The translations under genes and the position numbers were made by a program. The notes under the pieces were generated by a model. It saw nothing but the letters and a program-made list of their open reading frames with translations, ran no database searches and was not told where the DNA came from. From positions 1 through 64,000 of the forward strand of contig JBQTGY010000094.1 in the NCBI GenBank assembly GCA_052390415.1: 64,000 bases of DNA, given 5' to 3'. Positions 15,855 through 24,534 of the stretch are shown here, one piece after another (the stretch's first letter is position 1; each line of letters opens with the position of its first letter). The DNA is from JANNWF01 sp052390415 (GTDB taxonomy: Bacteria > Pseudomonadota > Gammaproteobacteria > Xanthomonadales > Xanthomonadaceae).

Positions 15855-16606
15855 GCCGGCGTGGTTGCCATCTGGGGTGCTGCCAGCACTATCGAGTCAC
15901 CACGCCGCGCAACCCGATAGCCGCGTCCCTCAAGTGCCTCACCATCAGCTTCTGACGCGTAGTGATAAAGCACCAACCGCTCGCGCAAAGCGAGCGGATA
16001 TTCGCGTTCCAGATCATCGATGCCACTATGCGATGGATTACCGTGCAGACCGCAATCGTGGGCAATCGGCTCACTGCCATCGCCGATGAAGGCCAACACT
16101 TCCGGAATGGGCCGCGTGTCGCCGGTGTATACAAAACTGCCGCGCAAAGCGAGTCCAAATGCGCTGTTGGGTGCATGGTGGCGCACGGCGAACACCTCGA
16201 AGCGCAGGCCGTGATGCCAAAAATGGCGGCTCACCGGTACCAGTCGAAAGGCATCCCAGAAATTGGCACCGCCTTCGGCCAACACATTGGGATAGTCGGC
16301 GATCCGCTGCTGCAAAATCGGCACTACATCGGCCGGTGCATACAGCGCGATGTGGCCACGCGTTTGCGGGTTGAAATAGGCGGCTGCAAACAGGCGTTCC
16401 AAGCCGCCAACATGATCCAGGTGAGCGTGGGTGATGAAAATCGCAGGCGGCAGGCCGCCGTAGCGTGCCAGCGCTACGCTCAGTGCTTCCGGTCCGCAGT
16501 CGATCATCAGCACGGGCTGCTGGTCGCGTTCGAGCATCGCACTTGCCGAGCCAAGTTCAGGCGCACTGGCAGAGCCGACGCCCAGAAAGTGCAAGGTCCA
16601 CGTCAT
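15851..16606 (-). CDS. Metallo-beta-lactamase-fold hydrolase, RNase Z-like
   Basis: A 251-residue protein of the RNase Z/phosphodiesterase branch. The N-terminus LHFLGVGSASAPELGSASAML and the metal motif THAHLDHVGG (about 59-68) are intact, with further ligands in VRHHAPNSAFG, VYTGDTRP and the final LYHYASEAD. It is shorter than tRNA RNase Z and lacks a clear exosite, so another phosphodiester or thioester substrate is possible. It overlaps both ccmA and the Kdo-kinase gene by 4 bases, so all three are translationally coupled. Confidence 0.75.
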   Translation of the reverse strand: MTWTLHFLGVGSASAPELGSASAMLERDQQPVLMIDCGPEALSVALARYGGLPPAIFITHAHLDHVGGLERLFAAAYFNPQTRGHIALYAPADVVPILQQRIADYPNVLAEGGANFWDAFRLVPVSRHFWHHGLRFEVFAVRHHAPNSAFGLALRGSFVYTGDTRPIPEVLAFIGDGSEPIAHDCGLHGNPSHSGIDDLEREYPLALRERLVLYHYASEADGEALEGRGYRVARRGDSIVLAAPQMATTPA

Positions 16607-17376
16607 GTCGAGGGCTTTCCGTTGGCCAGGTCGATGTGCAGTGCCTGCTCATGGGCGTCCAACAATTGTTGCCAAGCCTGCGGCCACGCGCGCATCTGTG
16701 CAGCGCCCACTTTTCGCAGTGAGCGGTTGAGCCGCAGCAGCCTGCGTTGCGGCCAGCGATCATCAAGCTTGCGCATCACGCCACGGTCAAAATCCAGCAG
16801 CCACCATTGTCGGGCCTGATCGATCATCAGATTGTGTGCATTGAGATCGGCGTGGCAGATGCCGGCGGCATGGAAGCGGCCAAGTGTGGTACCCAGATCA
16901 CGCCAGACTTCTGCGCTTGCGATCACCTCGCTCAAACATTCTGCCAGGGTGCGTGCGCCTCCGATCTCGGCCGTAAGAATCGAAGCCCGATAAAAGGGCC
17001 CACGGCGCCAGAAACCCGCCGCCAAGGGTGCTGGCACGGGCAAGCCCTGCGCGCGCATCGTCGCCAACAGCCGGAATTCCCGGAATGGCCGGGTTTGCGC
17101 CTCACCGGTCCACACGTAGTGCTCACGATTGATGCGAGCGATCAATCCTCCACGACGGTATGCACGCAAGACGGCAGCACCGAAATCGCCATGCACATGC
17201 TTGACCGATCCGCGCCCGCGCTTGCCCAGGGCAGGCCAACGGCTCTCATCGAGTACGCTGGGGTCTGCTTGTGGAATGCGTGTTGCGTCGAACAGAATCA
17301 CGCCGTCGCCCGCTTCGGTGACAACGCGCATTTCTTCGATGGGAGCAAACGCGATGAGTTCGGGTGGGGGCAGCAT
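16603..17376 (-). CDS. kdkA: 3-deoxy-D-manno-octulosonic acid (Kdo) kinase
   Basis: A 257-residue small kinase that phosphorylates Kdo of the LPS inner core using ATP, acting at the inner-membrane face. It has the kinase-like lobe with KHVHGDFGAAVLRAYRRGG, the catalytic loop ICHADLNAHNLMID (about 184-197) and the metal motif WLLDFDRG (about 203-210). The ATG at 17376 is preferred to an upstream TTG. It is divergent from a heptosyltransferase, 71 bases apart, so LPS-core genes face each other across one promoter region that contains a tandem ATCGCCA repeat. Confidence 0.88.
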   Translation of the reverse strand: MLPPPELIAFAPIEEMRVVTEAGDGVILFDATRIPQADPSVLDESRWPALGKRGRGSVKHVHGDFGAAVLRAYRRGGLIARINREHYVWTGEAQTRPFREFRLLATMRAQGLPVPAPLAAGFWRRGPFYRASILTAEIGGARTLAECLSEVIASAEVWRDLGTTLGRFHAAGICHADLNAHNLMIDQARQWWLLDFDRGVMRKLDDRWPQRRLLRLNRSLRKVGAAQMRAWPQAWQQLLDAHEQALHIDLANGKPST

Positions 17377-17447
17377 GCAGTTTCGGGTAATCGCCAATCG
17401 CCAATCGCCCGTTGGGGCTCGCTGTAATGACCTGAGTTTAGCAACTG

Positions 17448-18527
17448 ATGCCTGGTAGTCAGTTGGCAGGCAATCCGCTGCGTTCGATCTGTTTGCTGAG
17501 GCTGTCGGCGCTGGGTGATGTCACACATGTCGTGCCGCTGGTGCGAACACTGCAACAGCATTGGCCGTCGACCCAGTTGACGTGGATCATTGGAAAATTG
17601 GAACACCGGCTGGTGGGTGATTTGCCGGGTGTCGAATTCGTTGTGTTCGACAAGGGTCGCGGTCGCCACGCGTACCTCGATCTGCGGCGAACACTCAAGG
17701 CGCGACGCTTCGACGTACTGCTGCACATGCAGGTCGCCATGCGCGCCAACCTGGCCTCGGCCTTGATTCGTGCCAAGCAGCGAATCGGCTTCGACGCGGC
17801 GCGCGCGAAAGATCTGCATGGCTTGTTCGTCAATCAACGCATCGTCGCGCGCAGTGGTGAGCACGTGCTGGACGCCTTCGCCAGCTTTCTTGAGCCTTTG
17901 GGGCTGCGCCAAAGCGCTTTGCGCTGGGACATTCCGTTACCCGCCGATGCGATCGAGTTTGCGCGAACAGTTTTGCCGGGCGAGCAACCGACCTTGCTGA
18001 TCAGTCCTTGCTCAAGTCATGTCAGACGCAACTGGTTTGCTGGTGGTTACGCCGCCGTCGCTGACCACGCGGTGCGCAAGCATGGTTGGCGCGTGTTGCT
18101 GTGCGGCGGTCGCAGCGCCCTGGAACGAAAAATGGGCGACGCCATTCTGGCGGCGATGCACGAACCAGCGATCGACCTCATCGGCAAGGACACCATCAAA
18201 CAACTACAGGCACTGTTGGGGCGGGCAACGGCGGTGTTGTCCCCGGACTCTGGCCCCATGCACATGGCGAATGCGGCCGGTACGCCAGTGATCGGTTTGC
18301 ACGCCGCCAGCAATCCAGAACGAAGCGGTCCGTACACCGAGCGCCGCTTTGTGGTGGATCGTTACGACGCGGCTGCGCGCAAATACCTTGGCAAGCCCGC
18401 AGACGCGCTGCCGTGGGGAACCAAGATCGAGTTTGATGGCGTGATGGATCTGATCGACGTCGATGCGGTCATTGATGCCATGGACAGGCTGGTGGCGCAG
18501 CGAGTTGGAAGGCGGACGTCGCAGTAG
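17448..18527 (+). CDS. Glycosyltransferase family 9, heptosyltransferase-like
   Basis: A 359-residue GT9 protein with the N-terminal signature ICLLRLSALGDVTHVVPLV (about 14-32) and the sugar-nucleotide site LSPDSGPMHMANAAGTPVIGL (near 264-284). It should add heptose or a related sugar to the LPS inner core in the cytoplasm. WaaC, WaaF or another GT9 cannot be told apart by eye. It starts divergently from kdkA, which supports a role in LPS core assembly. Confidence 0.85.
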   Translation: MPGSQLAGNPLRSICLLRLSALGDVTHVVPLVRTLQQHWPSTQLTWIIGKLEHRLVGDLPGVEFVVFDKGRGRHAYLDLRRTLKARRFDVLLHMQVAMRANLASALIRAKQRIGFDAARAKDLHGLFVNQRIVARSGEHVLDAFASFLEPLGLRQSALRWDIPLPADAIEFARTVLPGEQPTLLISPCSSHVRRNWFAGGYAAVADHAVRKHGWRVLLCGGRSALERKMGDAILAAMHEPAIDLIGKDTIKQLQALLGRATAVLSPDSGPMHMANAAGTPVIGLHAASNPERSGPYTERRFVVDRYDAAARKYLGKPADALPWGTKIEFDGVMDLIDVDAVIDAMDRLVAQRVGRRTSQ

Positions 18528-18805
18528 TGCGTCGAAACAAGTTTCTCTTGAGCGCTGAAATGGGAACATTGCGCGCAACGAAACGAAGAGCAGGCGAGCA
18601 AGCTCGGCTTTACCAAAGCGTTTGCGTTTCATCCGGAATTAGAGCCAGGCGCTGTCGGATTCGCTCCCTCCCCAATGTGCGGGGGCGAGGCCCTGCGGCT
18701 TGCAGGCCAAAGGCCTGCGCAGGGCCGGAGCGCGCAACGCTTTTCGCTTGCTCCCTCCCCGATGTTCGGGGAGGGCCGGGGAGGGGTTAGGGAGCCGCGC
18801 TCCAT
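18528..18805. repeat. Spacer with REP-like inverted and direct repeats
   Basis: No supportable gene. The spacer holds two copies of GCTCCCTCCCC followed by an AATGTGCGGGGG or GATGTTCGGGGAGG half (about 18663-18685 and 18749-18775), each able to fold, and between them the inverted repeat GCAGGCC-AAA-GGCCTGC with longer GGCCCTGC arms. These resemble dispersed REP-like repeats of GC-rich gammaproteobacteria. Confidence 0.5.
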
Positions 18806-18852
18806 CCCAATTTCCCTTGAAGCACGCAAAGCGTGCTTCAAGGGAAATTGGG
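18806..18852. repeat. Perfect 22-base palindrome with 3-base loop
   Basis: Arms 18806-18827 and 18831-18852 are perfectly complementary around AAA. It abuts the 3' end of the SRP RNA gene and would form a very stable hairpin in that transcript. There is no U run after it, so it is not a standard terminator, but it may stop transcription or protect the 3' end. It may equally be part of the neighbouring REP-like cluster. Confidence 0.7.
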
Positions 18853-18960
18853 TGGCAGCCCCCGCCGACGATCCCGGCGCCCGCATCAGCTAATACCGTT
18901 GCTCCCTTCCGGGCCTGGCGGAGTTTTCAGCTTATCGTCGCGGGGGCCGACGGGGGCCAC
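18852..18960 (-). ncRNA. ffs: 4.5S signal recognition particle RNA
   Basis: The minus strand has the universal SRP core CAGGCCCGGAAGGGAGCAACG in the middle of a hairpin, with outer stems GTGGCCCCCG at the 5' end and CGGGGGCTGCCAC at the 3' end. The roughly 109-base length is right for the small bacterial type. It binds Ffh for membrane targeting. It lies 54 bases downstream of tRNA-Ser on the same strand and may be cotranscribed with it. Ends are approximate. Confidence 0.9.
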
Positions 18961-19014
18961 CATTGAACTGTTGAAGCAGTGGTGCAATTGGCATCCACAC
19001 TGCGTATTGCAAAG

Positions 19015-19107
19015 TGGCGGAGAGAGCGGGATTCGAACCCGCGGTACGGGGTTTAGCCGTACACACACTTTCCAGGCGTGCTCCTTCAACCGCTCGGACA
19101 CCTCTCC
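19015..19107 (-). tRNA. tRNA-Ser(GGA)
   Basis: A 93-base class II tRNA on the minus strand with acceptor GGAGAGG/CTCTCC, the anticodon loop CTGGAAA (anticodon GGA), a long variable arm, the T-arm GGTTCGAATCC and encoded CCA. It reads UCC and UCU codons. The SRP RNA follows on the same strand. Confidence 0.95.
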
Positions 19108-19203
19108 GCTGGATCAACCTTCGCCGCGATCAACGCCGGCGCTGGCCAGCCGCGAAGAATACCGGTGAGGCGCTGTCTGTACAAGCAAAACCCGCCCTAT
19201 GTA

Positions 19204-20217
19204 CTAGCGATCCCTTGCCACGCTGTAGTTGGCAAGGCCGCGCAAGGCATCCAATGCGGTCGAGTCCGACAGATTGACGATGGCGGCCATCGCCCGCTCT
19301 GCATAACTGCTCGCCAGTTGCCGGCTGTACTCGATTCCGCCGCACGCACGAATCGCCGCCAACGCTTCGGGAAACGCACTTGCATCGCCTTGTTCAATGA
19401 TCTCGCGCAGACGCTGCTTGACGGCCTCCGGGCTGTGTCGAAGGGCATGAATCAACGGCATGGTCGCTTTGCCTTCCGCCAAATCGTCGCCCAGATTCTT
19501 GCCCAAGGCCTGGGGATCGGCGGTGTAGTCGAGCACGTCATCGGCGATCTGGAACGCGAATCCAAGATTCAGTCCGAAGTTGTGCAGCGCCTGCTGGATG
19601 TCAGGCGCTGCACCGGCCAGAACCGCGCCAAGGCGGGTCGCCGCGGCAAACAGAACCGCCGTCTTGCGCTCGACGACGCGCAGATAGGCAGCCTCATCGG
19701 TGTCCGGGTTGTGCACGTGCAGCAGTTGCAGCACCTCGCCTTCGGCGATGGCGTTGGTGGTGTCGGCAAGGATACGCATCACCGGCAATTGCTCCAGCTC
19801 TACCATCAGCTGGAAACTGCGCGAATACAGGAAATCGCCGACCAACACGCTGGCGGCATTGCCCCACAAGGCATTGGCGGTCTTGCGGCCGCGCCGCAGG
19901 TCGGATTCGTCGACGACATCGTCGTGCAGCAAGGTCGCGGTGTGAATGAACTCGATCACGGCGGCAAGTTGATGCGCCGTGGCACCCGTGAATCCCAAGC
20001 TGCGAGCCGCCAACAACAGCAATACCGGACGCAGCCGTTTGCCGCCAGCTGCAATGATGTGCTCGGCCACCTGGTTGATCAGCAGCACGTCGGACGCCAG
20101 CCGCCGACGGATCAAGGCATCGACGTCGCGCATGTCGGCAGCGACCAGCGCTTGGATCTCTGCAAGCGGCATGGCAATCAGGGAGGATTTGCTCGAGAGC
20201 GCGGGCTGGGTAGTCAT
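19204..20217 (-). CDS. ispB: Polyprenyl (octaprenyl-type) diphosphate synthase
   Basis: A 337-residue all-helical trans-prenyltransferase that extends farnesyl diphosphate with isopentenyl diphosphate to make the ubiquinone side chain. The first Asp-rich motif is LLHDDVVDESDLRRG (about 92-106) and the second is FQIADDVLDYTAD (about 220-232). The substrate-binding GGKRLRP is near 55. The residue before the first motif is not bulky, fitting a long-chain product, but length (C40 or other) cannot be read. The ATG at 20217 is used. Upstream extension codons overlap the ssb promoter region. Confidence 0.9.
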   Translation of the reverse strand: MTTQPALSSKSSLIAMPLAEIQALVAADMRDVDALIRRRLASDVLLINQVAEHIIAAGGKRLRPVLLLLAARSLGFTGATAHQLAAVIEFIHTATLLHDDVVDESDLRRGRKTANALWGNAASVLVGDFLYSRSFQLMVELEQLPVMRILADTTNAIAEGEVLQLLHVHNPDTDEAAYLRVVERKTAVLFAAATRLGAVLAGAAPDIQQALHNFGLNLGFAFQIADDVLDYTADPQALGKNLGDDLAEGKATMPLIHALRHSPEAVKQRLREIIEQGDASAFPEALAAIRACGGIEYSRQLASSYAERAMAAIVNLSDSTALDALRGLANYSVARDR

Positions 20218-20297
20218 CGGGGGCGGATTATACGGGCCGCATCGAATACCTGACTTACTCACAGCGAGGAATTTTCCTACCCCGCACGCCGAGCTTG

Positions 20298-20326
20298 TCT
20301 GACTAACGCTGAGTGGCACTTATACT
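20298..20326 (+). promoter_or_regulatory. Putative sigma-70 promoter of ssb
   Basis: TATACT at 20321-20326 matches a strong -10 box, with a weak -35 (TCTGAC, 20298-20303) 17 bases upstream. The ssb start is 64 bases downstream of the -10. The region is divergent between ispB and ssb. Confidence 0.4.
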
Positions 20327-20389
20327 AATCTGCTGCGGCACCCAGCCTAGTTGGCTGTCTCGTCACTACTGCACAGGAACAACATCGTC

Positions 20390-20926
20390 ATGGCACGCGG
20401 CGTAAACAAAGTGATTTTGGTTGGCAATCTAGGCGCCGACCCAGAAGCGCGCACCCTCAACAACGGCGGCAACGTCACCACCATCAAGATCGCCACTTCC
20501 GAGTCATGGAAGGACAAGCAGACCGGAGAAAATCAGGAACGCACCGAGTGGCACCGGGTGAAGTTATTTGGTCGATTGGGTGAAATCGCGGCCGAGTACC
20601 TTCGCAAAGGCAAGCAGGTCTATATCGAGGGCAGCATTCGTACCGACAAGTACACCGACAAAGAAGGCGTCGAGCGCTACACCACCGACATCATTGCCAA
20701 CGAAATGCAGATGTTGGGTGGCGCTGGCGGCGAAGGTGGCGGCGCTTCACGTGGTGGTGAACGCTCCCAGGGATCGAGCAGTTACGATCGTGGTGGCAAT
20801 GAGCGTTCGCAGGGATCGAGCAACTACGACCGTGGTAGTCGCGATGCACCGATGAGCCGCAACTCAGCACCGCCGCGACAAGCGCCCTCGGCGATCGATG
20901 TGCCGGATGACGAAATTCCGTTCTAG
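20390..20926 (+). CDS. ssb: Single-stranded DNA-binding protein
   Basis: A 178-residue SSB with the OB-fold start ARGVNKVILVGNLGADPEAR, WHRVKLFGRLGEIAAEYLRKG, and the protein-interaction tip DDEIPF at the C-terminus. It coats single-stranded DNA and recruits repair and replication proteins. The linker (about 110-165) is Gly/Ser/Arg-rich and includes a duplication of ERSQGSS-YDRG, encoded by a 42-base tandem repeat at 20759-20842. The ATG at 20390 matches the family start. Confidence 0.96.
   Translation: MARGVNKVILVGNLGADPEARTLNNGGNVTTIKIATSESWKDKQTGENQERTEWHRVKLFGRLGEIAAEYLRKGKQVYIEGSIRTDKYTDKEGVERYTTDIIANEMQMLGGAGGEGGGASRGGERSQGSSSYDRGGNERSQGSSNYDRGSRDAPMSRNSAPPRQAPSAIDVPDDEIPF
20759..20842 (+). 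repeat. 42-base tandem duplication in the ssb linker
   Basis: Two adjacent units of about 42 bases, both reading GA-CGxTC-CAGGGATCGAGCA followed by TACGA, encode the repeated ERSQGSS(S/N)YDRG peptide of the SSB linker. Silent differences show it is not recent. Confidence 0.55.
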
Positions 20927-21240
20927 CCCGGACATTTCATGAGGGGGCGCGAATGTTCGCGCAGGACTTTTTGGCCAGCGCAAGGCGTGAGGGCTCGCAG
21001 GCGCGCGCGGCCGGCAACGGCCGGCCGCGCCGAAAAGCGCCACCGCGATGCAACGCGATGGCAGGGGAATGGTGGGCCCATTGCGGCGACGACCGAGCGA
21101 ATGCGAAGGCGGCTCGCGCAGCGAGCGAACAACGCAGCGATCGCTGAAAAGGACATCGAAGATAGCCCCGCGTAGCGGCGAAGCCGCCGAACGAGGGCCG
21201 CGCCCGCGTCAAGATGCAGGCGAACCCTCTGTTCAATCGT
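20927..21240. other. Intergenic stretch between convergent ssb and rluB
   Basis: About 314 bases without a convincing gene. A very GC-rich inverted repeat with 10-base arms (GCGCGGCCGG at 21005-21014, CCGGCCGCGC at 21021-21030) could end transcription of ssb. Smaller inverted repeats such as GCTCGCGCAGCGAGC near 21112-21126 follow. Open frames on both strands are Arg/Ala-rich and lack ribosome binding sites. Confidence 0.4.
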
Positions 21241-22791
21241 CTAACCACGATTCCCGTTCGGCGGACCACCGCGCCCCGGACCACCTGGCCTGCCGCCACC
21301 ACCGGGTCGACCACCGCCGCCAGGGCGGCCGCCGCCGGGTCGGCCACCTGGCGGTCTGCCGCCACCCGGGGCATCACCCGCGGGTCGTGGACCTGTGCGA
21401 GGTTTGAAGCCGCCGGGCCGCGCGCCAGGAGCGCCAGCCGGCCGTGCCGATGGACTGTTGCCATAGGGGCCATTGCCATACGGGTTGACGCTGTTGCCGC
21501 GTGCCGAGTCGCCGCGACCGCCGTCCGCTCGACCGCCTCCAGGATGCGCGGATGGGCGACCGCCGGGACGTGGTCCGCCTGGGCGTGCGCCTGCAGGCTT
21601 GTCCGCACGTGGACGCGCGGTTGGGCTCGTGGTGCTGACGCCGTCGGGCACATACCAGGAACGGAATTCGGAAGGATTTTCGAAGCCGGGGCGGGCGCCA
21701 CCGGGTGCACCACGACGACCGGGGCCGCCTTTGCCACGCGGTTGTCCTGCAGGTGCGGTAAGGGTGTTGCCGTAGCTGTCTGATTTGGGGCCACGCGGCT
21801 TGCCGGCGAAGGGCTTCTTGCTGCGTGGGCCGGGTCGGCTCGGGCGGTCTTCGCGCAGATTGTCGAACGGGCGCAACTCGCGAGCGTCCGCATTGCTGTC
21901 AGCGCCGGTCCACGCCTTTTGCTCGCGCGGAGAGGGCCGATACTCGGCGGCTTTGGCGCGCCGTTGATGTACGACCGATTGCAAGGTGAGTGCCGCAGGC
22001 ACCGCACCCAGGCCGAGCTGGTCGCGCAACGCACTGACTTGCTCGGCTGAAAGCTCTTCGCTATGACCGCGACGCAGAAGACGCGGCAGCTCGATGCTGC
22101 CGTAGCGCACTCGCTTCAAGCGACTGACCTGCAGGCCGACCGCCTCCCACATTCGCCGAACTTCGCGGTTGCGGCCCTCGCGCAGCACCACGCGAAACCA
22201 GGCGTGGCTGTCGCTGGCACCGATGCTCTCGATTTCATCGAAACTAGCGTTGCCGTCTTCCAGCAACACGCCGCGTTTGAGTTGCTCGACGACACCCTCG
22301 GGCACTTCGCCGTGGATCCGACAGACGTATTCGCGGCTCACTGCTGAAGACGGATGCATCAGCGCATTGGCGAGGTCGCCATCCGTGGTCAGCAGCAGCA
22401 GGCCGGTGGTGTTGATGTCGAGTCGGCCCACCGCAATCCAGCGTGCACCCTTGATTGGTGGCAGGCGGTCGAATACTGTCGGACGGCCCTCCGGATCTTC
22501 GCGCGTGGTCAGCTCGCCTTCCGGCTTGTGATAGACGATGGCACGCGCGGGCTCACTCTGCGCACTGGCAATGAAGCTGCGACCATCCAATTCGATGCGA
22601 TCACCACTCTTCACGCTGCTGCCAAGCTCAGCGACCGCACCGTTGACCTTTACCTGGCCATTGGTGATGCGCTCTTCCAGTGCGCGTCGAGAGCCGAGGC
22701 CCGCTTGCGCCAGCACTTTGTGCAGTCGCTCCTCCAGCCGGGGCGCCGCTTCGCGGTTGAGGGAAAGCTTGGTGCGCGGGGTGTCACTCAT
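21241..22791 (-). CDS. rluB: 23S rRNA pseudouridine synthase RluB with Gly/Arg-rich tail
   Basis: A 516-residue protein. Residues about 18-70 are the S4 RNA-binding domain (RLHKVLAQAGLGSRRALEERI); about 82-230 form the RsuA/RluB catalytic domain with the active Asp in VGRLDINTTGLLLLTTDGDLA. It should convert a 23S rRNA uridine near 2605. After about 280 comes a long tail rich in Gly, Pro and Arg (RPGGGRPGGGGRPGGGGR), roughly 230 residues longer than the E. coli enzyme. It is last in the scpA-scpB-rluB chain and overlaps scpB by 4 bases. Confidence 0.9.
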   Translation of the reverse strand: MSDTPRTKLSLNREAAPRLEERLHKVLAQAGLGSRRALEERITNGQVKVNGAVAELGSSVKSGDRIELDGRSFIASAQSEPARAIVYHKPEGELTTREDPEGRPTVFDRLPPIKGARWIAVGRLDINTTGLLLLTTDGDLANALMHPSSAVSREYVCRIHGEVPEGVVEQLKRGVLLEDGNASFDEIESIGASDSHAWFRVVLREGRNREVRRMWEAVGLQVSRLKRVRYGSIELPRLLRRGHSEELSAEQVSALRDQLGLGAVPAALTLQSVVHQRRAKAAEYRPSPREQKAWTGADSNADARELRPFDNLREDRPSRPGPRSKKPFAGKPRGPKSDSYGNTLTAPAGQPRGKGGPGRRGAPGGARPGFENPSEFRSWYVPDGVSTTSPTARPRADKPAGARPGGPRPGGRPSAHPGGGRADGGRGDSARGNSVNPYGNGPYGNSPSARPAGAPGARPGGFKPRTGPRPAGDAPGGGRPPGGRPGGGRPGGGGRPGGGGRPGGPGRGGPPNGNRG

Positions 22792-23498
22792 ACTGATTGC
22801 TCCGGTGTCGGATCAACGACACGCTGGGGTAAGGCATCGACGGCGTCGATGCTGAAAGGCTCGGACGGCAATGGCATTGCTGTCGCGGGTAGTGAATCGA
22901 AACTCAGCTCGGGTTCGAGTTCGGGTAGTTCATGCAGCTCGCCGAGCGGCGGCAGCTGGTCGAGACCGCGCAAATTGAAGTAGTCCAGAAAGCCGCGGGT
23001 AGTGCCGTACAGGGCAGGTTTGCCGGGTACGTCACGATGGCCAACGACGCGAATCCATTCGCGTTCCTCAAGCGTGCGAATGGTGTTGGTGTTCACCGCC
23101 ACGCCACGAATCTGCTCGATCTCGCCACGTGTGACGGGCTGGCGATAGGCGATCAAGGCCAGTGTTTCCAGCAACGAACGGGTGTAGCGGGTTTGCCGTT
23201 CCGCCCAGAGTTTCGAAACCCAGGGATGGACTTCGGCACGCACCTGAAATCGAAAGCCCGAAGCGACTTCGACCAATTCCACGCCGCGGCTGGCAGATTC
23301 CTGCGCCAAGTTTTGCAAGGCGCGCTCAATGGCTGCCGCTGGCAAGCTGTGTTCATCAGCGAATAGATCGCGCAATTGGTTCAATGAAAGTGGCTGTCCT
23401 GCAGCGAACAATGCTGCCTCCACTGCGCGCTGAACCAGCGCGACATCGAGAGTTGGCAAGGAGGAATCGGCAACGGCAGAGTGCAAGGATTCGGTCAT
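22788..23498 (-). CDS. scpB: Segregation and condensation protein B
   Basis: A 236-residue SMC partner with tandem winged helices: LVQRAVEAALFAAGQPLSLNQL near the start and LALIAYRQPVTRGEIEQIRGV at about 112-133, then TTRGFLDYFNLRGLDQLPPL. It binds ScpA on the bacterial condensin. Its tail is acidic and Pro-rich, of the kind seen in these families. It overlaps scpA and rluB by 4 bases each, so the three are translationally coupled. Confidence 0.93.
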   Translation of the reverse strand: MTESLHSAVADSSLPTLDVALVQRAVEAALFAAGQPLSLNQLRDLFADEHSLPAAAIERALQNLAQESASRGVELVEVASGFRFQVRAEVHPWVSKLWAERQTRYTRSLLETLALIAYRQPVTRGEIEQIRGVAVNTNTIRTLEEREWIRVVGHRDVPGKPALYGTTRGFLDYFNLRGLDQLPPLGELHELPELEPELSFDSLPATAMPLPSEPFSIDAVDALPQRVVDPTPEQSV

Positions 23499-24394
23499 TG
23501 AATGGTTGTTCCCTTTGCCAATTCCGCAGACTCCGGAGCGGGTGCATCGAATGCGGTTGGCTCCAATGCAGCCAACGACTTCACATAGATCGGCGTTGAC
23601 GGTGCTTCCTGCACGATCTCGAGCAGGCTTTCTTTGGCCAATTCGAGGATCGCGAGAAACGACACCACCACCCCCAAACGACCTTCTTCGGCCACGAATA
23701 ACAGGACAAAGGGATGAAACTCGCCATCGCCCAAGCGTTGCAGAATTTCTCCCATGCGCTGTCTGACGCTGAGCGCATCGCGGCGAATCGCGTGGTGAGT
23801 GAACAGGTCGGCGCGTTTCAGCACGTCACGCAGCGCCAGCAGCATTTCGCGCAATTCCACCGGCGGCGGCACCCGCACGCTGCCGCGATCCGGCACGAAT
23901 GCGGTGCCAATGACGGTCTCGCGGTCGATCCGCGGCAGTTGATCGATGCCTTCGGCGGCAAGCTTGAAGCGCTCGTACTCCTGCAGTCGCCGCACCAATT
24001 CGGCGCGCGGGTCGGATTCGGCGGCATCGGCGGCAGGCGGTCGCGGCAGCAGCAGGCGCGATTTGATCTCGGCCAGAATCGCCGCCATCAGCAAATATTC
24101 CGCCGCCAGCTCAAAGCGCAGGGCGCCGAGCGTGGCGATGTAATCCATGTATTGACGGGTGATCTCGGCCACCGGGATGTCGAGAATGTCGAGGTTCTGG
24201 CGACGGATCAGGTACAGCAGTAGATCCAGCGGCCCTTCGAACGCATCCAGAATCACTGCCAGCGCGTCGGGCGGGATGTATAGGTCTTGCGGGATCTGCA
24301 AGACCGGCTGGCCGCGCACCATCGCCAGCGGCATTTCCTGCTGCTGGGGTGCGATGGCGACAGAATCGGTGCCGGTGATCGGCTCCGCGGTCAT
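23495..24394 (-). CDS. scpA: Segregation and condensation protein A
   Basis: A 299-residue kleisin that bridges the SMC heads. The hallmark FEGPLDLLLYLIRRQNLDILDIPV lies near 51-75, and the C-terminal winged-helix region ends in VSFLAILELAKESLLEIVQEAPSTPIYV. The ATG at 24394 gives a normal length; the frame stays open upstream for 77 codons into the neighbouring gene without clear starts, so the N-terminus is uncertain. Its partner smc is 2.4 kb away on the other strand. Confidence 0.9.
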   Translation of the reverse strand: MTAEPITGTDSVAIAPQQQEMPLAMVRGQPVLQIPQDLYIPPDALAVILDAFEGPLDLLLYLIRRQNLDILDIPVAEITRQYMDYIATLGALRFELAAEYLLMAAILAEIKSRLLLPRPPAADAAESDPRAELVRRLQEYERFKLAAEGIDQLPRIDRETVIGTAFVPDRGSVRVPPPVELREMLLALRDVLKRADLFTHHAIRRDALSVRQRMGEILQRLGDGEFHPFVLLFVAEEGRLGVVVSFLAILELAKESLLEIVQEAPSTPIYVKSLAALEPTAFDAPAPESAELAKGTTIQ

Positions 24395-24534
24395 GCGTGG
24401 TAGTTCGCTTTCAATGACGGGTAGTTCAACGCGTAACGAAATCGGCGGCTCGTGATCGAGCCAATTGCCGCTTGCTGGCAAGGGCGAAGCGGGAAACTCG
24501 CGTGTAGGGCTTCGGCGGTGCGCCGGATGAGCAG

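Noticed and set aside
18680..18800. Possible CRISPR-like array because of repeated GCTCCCTCCCC blocks
   Set aside because: Only two copies, of unequal spacing and with internal palindromes, and no cas genes nearby; REP-like repeats fit better.
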